Below are positions 57,069 through 64,000 of a DNA stretch of 64,000 nucleotides, one piece after another. The stretch covers positions 420,001 to 484,000 of the forward strand of contig JADANN010000365.1 in the NCBI GenBank assembly GCA_018806985.1, given 5' to 3'. The notes under the pieces were generated by a model. It made no database searches and was not told the origin of the DNA. It saw nothing but the letters and a program-made list of their open reading frames with translations. The first letter of the stretch is position 1. Each line of letters starts with the position of its first letter. This stretch comes from Angiostrongylus vasorum (lineage: Eukaryota > Nematoda > Chromadorea > Rhabditida > Metastrongylidae). The translations under genes and the position numbers were made by a program.

Positions 57069-57527
57069 GAAAAGTTTTGCTTATTTTTCTGGAAATGAAG
57101 GGCAGGGTAAACGAGACTTTATTCTCTCTGGAGTTACTTCTTGGATACGTACTTTCTCCTCTACACTTATCCGGAGAATGTACAATTTCGTCGCCGTGGG
57201 AAACGGCTATTTGCTGTGGCACCTTCGGGGATTCCACGTCCTGTTCTCCGTACACATACTGGTGGCTTTTTCGGAACGTACTTCTTACAAGCACTGTTTC
57301 TGTATGTGAGAGGTGAGATGAGAGATAATAATACAGCGGTTTTTTTGTTACACGTAATCTGGTACTAATTGTTGACGCAGCCGTTTCCGGATAGGTTAGT
57401 TTAAACATTCGGAAATGGAAGCCAATTTTTTTCGGGTTTTTCTGGGGGTAAACTTAATTTACTCCCACTATTCATTCAACAGTTCGAAATGTTTGCCCAT
57501 TTCTAGCAGATAACAAAACAATTATAT

Positions 57528-57550
57528 GCATATATATATATATATATATG
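57528..57550. repeat. (TA)n microsatellite
   Basis: About 11 TA units. Confidence 0.9.
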
Positions 57551-57712
57551 CAGTAAAATAATGGACTGAGATCGACTACTAGTGCTTCCATCTTTGGCTC
57601 AATCACCAATCCTCTCACTTGCACGAAGTACTTCGCGGAGCAAAAATTTTCACTAGACCAGTTTGTTGCAAGAAGCTGTGCTCTTCTTTCACGATAGAGC
57701 TATGTATCCCCG

Positions 57713-57720
57713 TTTATAAA
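57713..57720 (+). promoter_or_regulatory. TATA-box-like element
   Basis: TTTATAAATGG about 33 bp before the ATG at 57,746; plausible but not strong. Confidence 0.25.
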
Positions 57721-57745
57721 TGGTTAATAATTCTTTTGAAAAAAA

Positions 57746-60700
57746 ATGTGCCGTTACATAATTCTGTGCTTAGCTGCCTTTACACTACTTTTTCGCATTA
57801 TTCGTACTTGTAACTCTAATTTGGGATGTATTCGTAGAAAACGGATCTACTATGAGCAGAATGAGGGTCACAGTAAAGATGATGTTTTTGCTAGTGCTAT
57901 GAACTATACTTCATTTTCTGTTTACAAGTTCATGAAAAGTACTAGTCTCTTGCATTGTCAGCCAAATGAAGGTGAGCTAATAATTTTAAAAATACGTCTC
58001 ATTTAACAATGTCCAACTGAATACAGGACCATCGAATTTTACATTCAGATTTTTATAGAATAAAATGGCAAAAAACATGAAAAAAAATCAAAATCGTATG
58101 CAAAAATGCAAAAAGGCAGTCGTGGGTCATAGGCATTTCACATTGCATCCTCTATCATTCAGCTTTCCACCAATCCACGTGAGAAAGCTCTAGCTCGACT
58201 ACCTCAAAAATTACAAGAAAAAATCGACTCTATCAGCATTCAACGACATTCATAAAGAAGACAAAAACCTTCAAGCAGAAGCCGAAGCAACACACCAAGT
58301 GTTCGAGGACTGTTGTGGACGACGAACACCTACCGAGGTTGAATGACGGTCGGTTTCTAAATTAAAAAAGAACTAGTTGCTTTATTAAACGCTGCTGTGT
58401 CTCTCTCTGTTCTACTCTCGAATTTTGACGGTGTCGTGATGTAGACGGGATGCTGCACGTTGTAGTTTCCTCAAATAGAGGAGCTGTCAGGTAAACCAAT
58501 GCAGAGTCAACACACTTGCACGGTTCTTCTCCTCTGTTGGTGAGACTGATGTGAACAGTGCCCATATGTATTGATTGAAGTGGAGATCGTGTAAACGTAA
58601 ACATCGATGGAAGGCGATAGAGGTGATCTTGAGCCTGCGTTTAATGATATCGAATGACCACAAATGTCATCTACTGCCTATTATTAGCGCCTCGTCAATG
58701 CGAGATAAGAAATGGACTCACGTGCTGCGTGTAACGTCAGCCTTACATGCTCTAACTTTCATCATTCCGATATCTGAAGAAATCCGTTCATGGTGAGCCT
58801 TCCCTAAACACCAAAGTCTCAAAGACGCGACCAATTCGATTCAAAACTATATGAAAAAGGAATTCACAACCGTGTGAAGGAAAGCATCTGCTATCTCGAA
58901 TGATGTTGTTTCAAAGTGGAGGTACTGGCAACATTGCATGTTAGAAAGATTTGTTGAAGTAAGTAAGTTTTAAAAAAAATGGGCATCAACTGGTTCATCA
59001 GTTTTCACCCAACCCAGTGCATTTGTCACACACATCCTGGCTGATGTCAGTTCATCATAATTGCATTGACTGGGTTGAAGCACAAAAAAAAATAAAGCTC
59101 TCGACGTTGATCAACCTTAGGAATGCGGTATGCAATCGACTTGATTAAGAATCTTTTGGAGGTGATTGAATGCACATCTGACCTTTACAATGACTCGTAG
59201 TGGCCTATCAGTGTATAGATCCAGTGCTGCTATCCTCTCAGACCAGTCTGGTGCCAATTTGCCGACCCCGGCAGGATGGAAGGGTTGGTGGGTCAGATGC
59301 GCAGGAGTCGATCCCATATGTATTGTTGAGCAACGCCGAGCACTGCGCGACACGCTCCCGTTGCTTGAAACATGGCTGCATAAAAATACCAATAATCATC
59401 GAGTATTGTGTCACATCCATTAGAATGGTGGTCGCATACGGTAATCATCCTATATTTATCATCATCTATGTTGTACTTGTTGGAAAACAGTGGTGAATTA
59501 GACTGAACTTCCCCTTGTGTTTTCCTTTTCACTCGCTGATTTCACAAACAACATGTTACACTGATATCAAAAGCGTCTGGTTGGTAGACGGACTTAACAT
59601 AGACCATCAATAAGTTCGGCATTTATCTTCTTCGTGTCAGCATAGAACTAAGTCTGTTCTCACTTTTCTTGCGCACTGCGAAAGTACCACTGGAGGACTT
59701 GAGATTTTCTTTCACTTATGATGTACTGCAGCTTCTGACAAATGCAGCGTGAGCCGCATGCGCAGCTCGCAACTCATGGCAAGAAAGTAGTTTTATTATG
59801 TTTTCAACGAGATGTCTGCTGTATGATAAGTTTTAGGCTTCTTTTTTACGGATAATACTACTTGAAGCGCAGTAGATAGAGATACCATGTAAAAACACCA
59901 GCTTCTTGGTTCGATACCACCCACCTCCTTGGCTATATAAACCCTTGGTCCATCCGAGGTCGGATAATTGGGATATGACGTCTAAGAAAATGAGGAAACA
60001 ATTTTTCTTGAGTAGAAGAACTTGAATGCTCGAATATCCAGATGTTCCTGATTACAAATGCCTTTGTTCATGGCATACGGTGCCCTTGTTTGTCTAACTG
60101 TCGCACCTTTATAAAAACAGTGTTTGCCTTTTGTTTTTCCTAGGATATCATGACTTGGTTTTTTCTTGCAGAGTTTTTCCTTGGTCTGCTTCAGTGCAGT
60201 TAAAAAAGATAGAAATTCGACGCTTTAAATTTCAAGTAAAGGACTCCACGTGGAAAGAATAGAAAACGATGTTCGATCGTCTTAACGTCGTTTTTATAAC
60301 AAGAAAAAAGTCAAAGTGTTGTTCTGGGCAATCAGCTAACAGAACAAGAAACCAAAAACGAGAACACACTCACTCGTCGAAGTTCTACCCCTTTTTTTGT
60401 CTTCTTTTAACAACGACCTCTATTACGGTATGAAGATGTTCTCGTTTTCGCCAAAATGAAGCGTTATATGCAATTAAAAAGCCTTCGACCATACGTTTTC
60501 ACTGCCACCATTAACAACTGGCTTCCTACTTCATGAAACGCATCCGTAATCATGCCGCATGTCGTGGAACCGAAGTGGGCGCACACATCAGTGTGTCGGT
60601 TTCTAATTGTCATCTAGTAAAATTTTACTTACTTGATACTTGATACTTGAACGGCGCGTCCTCACTGGTTGTGCGGGCCCCAGCATAATCATCAGTTTTT

Positions 60701-61044
60701 CGGAGATTTATTGGTTAAGCCATTGCGGCCTGCTGGAATCCCGAGGTCAGCCTGACCAAAGTCTGCCCCAGGTCTTCACCACCACCGGGTAGTCGCAGCC
60801 CTTGTGGATCAGAGGAGATTTCTCACCATGCGAGTAGTTTCATACTACAACGATGATCGATCCTGGCATTGGTTTACTCATAACTAGGCTTCCTGATGAG
60901 AACGTCGTACTCCTTCTCAGCCAGGGATATCCTGCCTGGGGATGAATCCTCCGCTATACATCGCAGCCCGAAACCTAGGAACACCTCACAGCCATGATGA
61001 GGCGGTAAACTGTTGGGTGGTATATACACGTATATATATATACG

Positions 61045-61091
<47 letters not shown>

Positions 61092-61912
61092 AACCAGTAG
61101 TAGAGTAGTGGTTTACTTACTGGGTACTGGTGTTTTCACCTCAGACCCAAATTCAACGCAATGCCCTGGTGAGAGTCGTTGCCACATTGCCAACTTTCTT
61201 TTGTGTTTAGTATTTTCCGGACCAGCTAAAGATTAAGCCGTTTGGGCACTCCTTAAGGAGCGCCACGAACTGCAGAATTAAGAAGTCACACGTGTTTACT
61301 GCTCCTTCTTGTTGCCTAAGGGAGTTAGAGGATGGTTGCATGGCTTGCTTTCATGTACTGCAGTGGCAGAAATTTCGTAAAATACACTTAAAACCCCAGC
61401 TCATCATAAAATATTGCGCTGTCTTAGTGAATGTATAAATAGTTTCATTTCCAAACAAAACTTTATCGAAGTTCCACTTAAGCTGAGGAAATCTTGTTTT
61501 GTTGCTGGTGTTGTTGTTGTTCCCCTAATGGTTCAGGTCAGAATTTAAAAATTAGAATTGGAAAAAATAGTCAGAACAATTCAAATTTTTCGAGCAAGAT
61601 TATGTCCATAAGATGTTTAACAAAAAAGAGCAAACACCAAAATGCATATATGAAGAGGAAACCTTTTTCTGATGTGAAAGTTGTTTGTGTTTTTATTGTT
61701 CGCCGACTCATTTCCCAGCGAATTTCACCGATACGTACAAGTTTTCAGCTCTTCACAATGCCTCTGTTTCGGAGGCGCTGAGTAATGCATTTGTTTTCAA
61801 AATTTCCCAAAAGCAATTTTCTCTGCGACTGTTCAGCGAGATCACGAGTGAAAGCCGAGCAGTAGCCTGCAGCTTTTCTTTTAGATGTGCATGGCAACCG
61901 TGTATTCGTTAA
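57746..61912 (+). CDS. Possible two-exon gene for a small secreted or membrane protein
   Basis: Exon 1 (57,746-57,971) starts with a hydrophobic leader, MCRYIILCLAAFTLLFRIIR, then CIRRKRIYYEQNEGHSKDD, VFASAMNYTSFSVYKFMKS and a strong donor GAAG|GTGAGC in phase 1. Exon 2 (61,719-61,912, acceptor actcatttcccag) needs exactly phase 1 and reads NFTDTYKFSALHNASVSEAL, FSLRLFSEITSESRAVACSF, FRCAWQPCIR, TAA. Joined length is 139 residues. The leader could be a signal peptide or anchor. The 3.7-kb intron holds SINE-C and SINE-B pieces and a SINE-A. Each exon is reasonably supported; that they belong together is inferred from phase only, and exons may be missing between. No family recognised. Confidence 0.4.
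58165..58370 (+). mobile_element. SINE-C copy 5, partial
   Basis: CTCTAGCTCGACTACCTCAA, CAGCATTCAACGACATTCAT and CTTCAAGCAGAAGCCGAAGC match the body of SINE-C. The head is missing. Confidence 0.7.
58371..59087. other. Intronic or intergenic sequence, nothing recognised
   Basis: Slightly GC-richer at 58,380-58,760 with open frames on both strands but no splice pairs. Confidence 0.35.
59088..59362 (-). mobile_element. SINE-B copy 5
   Basis: Minus strand: TGTCGCGCAGTGCTCGGCG (box A), TGGGATCGACTCCTGC (box B), TGCCGGGGTCGGCAAATTGG, then GTTGATCAACGTCGAGAGC. An A-rich stretch lies at the other end (59,080). Confidence 0.88.
59363..59864. other. Intronic or intergenic sequence, nothing recognised
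   Basis: No shared repeat or exon found. Confidence 0.35.
59865..60030 (+). mobile_element. SINE-C copy 6, head region
   Basis: GCGCAGTAGATAGAGATACC (decayed box A), CTTGGTTCGATACCACCC (good box B), GTCCATCCGAGGTCGGATAA and TTGGGATATGACG match the head and centre of the SINE-B/C group. The body is lost. Confidence 0.65.
60031..60624. other. Intronic or intergenic sequence, nothing recognised
   Basis: AT-rich; no exon or shared repeat. Confidence 0.4.
60625..61015 (-). mobile_element. SINE-A copy 4
   Basis: Minus strand: full body ending in the tandem TCAAGTA tail (complement TACTTGATACTTGA at 60,630-60,650). It shares CGTCCTCACTGGTTGTGCGG with copy 2. Its 5' end abuts a TA microsatellite. 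Confidence 0.9.
61021..61087. repeat. (TA)n microsatellite at the 5' end of SINE-A
   Basis: Interrupted TA run (ACGTATATATATATACGTAT, then a pure TA array) directly next to SINE-A copy 4. Confidence 0.95.
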
Positions 61913-61987
61913 GTTGTTACTGGTGCATGCGGACAACGCCAGAGTGCACACCACCTAGCCGAATCGCCACCGAGAGGGCGCCCGAAG

Positions 61988-62805
61988 GCTAGTCTAGGAG
62001 TCCCACGACTTGATGAGTGCACTCATAGTGAGTTGGGTACCAGCAATACCAACAGCGCAGCGGTAAGCGTGCATCAATTGCACCATCCATTCATTGATGG
62101 AAGTGGAATAGGCAAAGGCTGGAAAAAAAAGAGCGCTATCGCAAGCTCCCATACGAGGCGGTTTGGTCGCTGAGACGGAAATCCTTGGAGTTACTCGAAT
62201 TGGTCCACAATACAGTCGCTCATAGTCCCTTACACGCCCTCAGGATAAAGCTGGAGAAATGGAACGTAGCGGATTTTTGAAGTATTTCATCCTGGAAAAG
62301 TAAAAATGGAATGCATCCCAACGAACTGGACACAAATCTGATTACAGTTGTAATGAAGACCAAGACTACTCATCTTTCATCGGGAAGCCCCCTCTGTGAA
62401 ATTCGGTGCTAATGTCTGCCAGTGAAAAACATTACATTTATTTATATGACCTTATAAAATGATCTTCTTTTGCGAGGTTGGTATAGATCTTCGTTGTCGT
62501 TGTCATTGTTGTTGGTGTTGTTGGTCGATGGCTTTCCGCGATTTCGCCTTCCTCAGAGCCTGGACGTATTTTATATTAGAATACTTTAATTATTCAGTGG
62601 AAAAAAAGCTAAAGTATTAGTGAAGATCAAACTTTTTAAATAGATGGTGGGTTAGGATGCTACGGTTAAATGTAGTTCTAAGCCATATTGAACAGAAAGG
62701 CTACTCACCGTGATGTTACGAGTGGGACTGGCCCACGCGTTCTTCACGTGGGGTCGCAAGCAAGACACATCCCGGGGTCAAAACATCATTTTGTAATAGG
62801 GCGCC
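61988..62805 (-). repeat. Left arm of the inverted element
   Basis: Begins GCTAGTCTAGGAGTCCCACG and ends CATTTTGTAATAGGGCGCC. Positions pair with the right arm with coordinate sums of 125,988-125,989, so only about one 1-bp indel separates them. Confidence 0.95.
62531..62557 (-). ncRNA. Hammerhead-ribozyme-like motif (copy 7a)
   Basis: Minus strand of the left arm: CTGAGGA, AGGCGAAATCGCG, GAAAGCC. GCGA/TCGC can pair as stem II. Identical to copy 7b. Confidence 0.45.
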
Positions 62806-62824
62806 TGGTCACGTGTGATAGTGA

Positions 62825-63182
62825 GGCAGCTCAGAAAACTGTATGATCTGTCCTAACAGGAGAGACGGGGATTGCATGAGTTCAGGTATGATATACTTGG
62901 TCTCATGTAACGCATGCAGTCAGAAATATATTGGGAAACGGGTAGACCACTTTGTGTCCGCATAAAAGAACATCTAGATGGGAAAGCTAAAATTCGTTAA
63001 AACACTCCTCTAGGTATGCATAGGGCACAAAAGCACAACGGCGATGATTCTGAAGTGACTGTGCGGATCCTAGGGCAGGAATCGAAGACATCAACGCGCA
63101 AGACTCTTGAGGCGTTTTGGATAAATTTCAAAAAATCCAAAGATGAACCGGAAAGACGAATGCCTCATTATCCGACCTGAAC
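62825..63182 (+). pseudogene. PLE GIY-YIG endonuclease fragment, best-preserved copy
   Basis: It encodes the Cys-rich lead-in (CMICPNRRDGDC), the GIY-YIG signature region (MIYLVSC...KYIG), ETGRPLCVRIKEHLDG and the C-terminal RKTLEAFWI. In PLEs this domain makes the nick that primes reverse transcription. It is broken by one missing base after KYIG and one TAA after KAKIR. The reverse transcriptase is absent. Confidence 0.85.
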
Positions 63183-63183
63183 T

Positions 63184-64000
63184 GGCGCCCTATTACAAAA
63201 TGATGTTTTGACCCCGGGATGTGTCTTGCTCGCGACCCCACGTGAAGAACGCGTGGGCCAGTCCCACTCGTAACATCACGGTGAGTAGCCTTTCTGTTCA
63301 ATATGGCTTAGAACTACATTTAACCGTAGCATCCTAACCCACCATCTATTTAAAAGTTTGATCTTCACTAATACTTTAGCTTTTTTTCCACTGAATAATT
63401 AAAGTATTCTAATATAAAATACGTCCAGGCTCTGAGGAAGGCGAAATCGCGGAAAGCCATCGACCAACAACACCAACAACAATGACAACGACAACGAAGA
63501 TCTATACCAACCTCGCAAAAGAAGATCATTTTATAAGGTCATATAAATAAATGTAATGTTTTTCACTGGCAGACATTAGCACCGAATTTCACAGAGGGGG
63601 CTTCCCAATGAGAGATGAATAGTCTTGGTCTTCATTACAACTGTAATCAGATTTGTGTCCAGTTCGTTGGGATGCATTCCATTTTTACTTTTCCAGGATG
63701 AAATACTTCAAAAATCCGGTACGTTCCATTTCTCCAGCTTTATCCTGAGGGCGTGTAAGGGACTATGAGCGACTGTATTGTGGACCAATTCGAGTAACTC
63801 CAAGGATTTCCGTCTCAGCGACCAAACCGCCTCGTATGGGAGCTTGCGATAGCGCTCTTTTTTTTCCAGCCTTTGCCTATTCCACTTCCATCAATGAATG
63901 GATGGTGCAATTGATGCACGCTTACCGCTGCGCTGTTGGTGTTGCTGGTACCCAACTCACTATGAGTGCACTCATCAAGTCGTGGGACTCCTAGACTAGC
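63184..64000 (+). repeat. Right arm of the inverted element (reaches window end)
   Basis: Begins GGCGCCCTATTACAAAATG and ends TCCTAGACTAGC. It is the natural continuation of the PLE downstream of its endonuclease. Confidence 0.95.
63432..63458 (+). ncRNA. Hammerhead-ribozyme-like motif (copy 7b)
   Basis: CTGAGGA, AGGCGAAATCGCG, GAAAGCC, about 250 bp after the end of the endonuclease fragment, as in copies 1 and 6. The core boxes CUGANGA and GAAA are both present; one unpaired A precedes stem II. Confidence 0.45.

Larger units (their letters stand above)
55785..57420 (-). mobile_element. Penelope-like element with two nested insertions
   Basis: Minus strand, upstream to downstream: RENKVSFTLPFISRKISKTF at about 57,130-57,070 (linker after the reverse transcriptase), then SINE-C copy 4, then LYKTKNCLI-like sequence (RLCKTKNCLI, RDGDCMSS, 56,600-56,515), an RTE fragment, and SAVYQISFKACRDELFG, VCVEEHLVGKFK, KSRTSARKTLEVFWINS and EEYLVNTRDLAS (56,370-56,050). 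These are the Cys-rich stretch and GIY-YIG domain of a PLE endonuclease. A 3' UTR and the hammerhead-like motif (55,808-55,836) follow. One stop in the GIY-YIG domain and others in the linker. Confidence 0.82.
61988..64000. mobile_element. Large inverted element with a PLE GIY-YIG core
   Basis: 61,988-62,805 and 63,184-64,000 are inverted copies (about 817 bp each, roughly 6-8 differences seen). The core is a plus-strand PLE endonuclease: SSENCMICPNRRDGDC, MIYLVSCNACSQKYIG, then after a 1-bp frameshift ETGRPLCVRIKEHLDGKAKI, a stop, NTPLGMHRAQKHNGDDSEVT and RKTLEAFWINFKKSK. Each arm carries, in opposite orientation, the PLE 3' UTR, the hammerhead-like motif and a CAA-type run. So an extra inverted copy of the 3' end flanks the 5' side of the fragment. 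The right arm reaches the last base of the window, so the repeat may be longer. Confidence 0.88.

Noticed and set aside
61988..64000. Palindrome as a sequencing or assembly artefact
   Set aside because: The arms differ at several scattered positions and by about one indel, and they enclose a distinct single-copy core; a read-through hairpin would be identical. It still needs long-read proof because the window ends at the arm end.
1..64000. CRISPR arrays, prokaryotic operons, rRNA genes
   Set aside because: No evenly spaced direct repeats, no gene chains with ribosome sites and no rRNA-like conserved blocks were seen; introns and retroelements show nuclear eukaryotic DNA.

Overview
The window looks like AT-rich nuclear DNA from a parasitic nematode, most likely a strongylid such as a hookworm. 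Every convincing gene is broken by introns with GT..AG ends, poly-A signals are of the AATAAA type, and there are no operon-like or prokaryotic genes. The RTE-clade LINE, Penelope-like element (PLE) and tRNA-derived SINE sequences resemble the hookworm families I know. The species call is inference from memory of these families; no database search was possible.

Region by region: 1-780 is the 5' part of an RTE LINE on the minus strand, running off the left edge. 1021-5751 holds the C-terminal exons of a plus-strand gene, with a mariner fossil in its last intron. 6.8-11.6 kb is repeat-dense (SINE-A, an RTE copy, a PLE with a SINE-D inside it, a second PLE end facing the first). 11.6-24 kb is mostly non-coding with scattered SINEs and TA microsatellites. 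24-32 kb alternates PLE and RTE remnants with SINEs and one possible small membrane-protein gene. 33-37 kb has two possible terminal exons and a facing pair of PLE ends. 38.4-41.3 kb is two RTE copies in opposite orientation. 41.8-44.1 kb holds the 3' end of a plus-strand gene and a further terminal exon. 49.4-51.3 kb and 52.5-54.9 kb hold two further phase-consistent plus-strand genes. 55.8-57.4 kb is a minus-strand PLE with a SINE and an RTE fragment inserted in it. 57.7-61.9 kb may be a two-exon gene for a small secreted or membrane protein. 61,988-64,000 is a large inverted element: two arms of about 817 bp, >99% alike, around a PLE endonuclease fragment, ending exactly at the window edge.

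The host genes seen are partial or small and none is confidently named. Most of the interpretable sequence is mobile DNA in three layers: autonomous retroelements (RTE in at least two subfamilies, and PLEs with a GIY-YIG endonuclease), four SINE families that probably use their machinery, and old mariner DNA transposons. The most notable signal is a short conserved motif, shaped like a hammerhead ribozyme core, at seven PLE ends (eight copies counting both arms of the terminal element). These ends recur in inverted arrangements.
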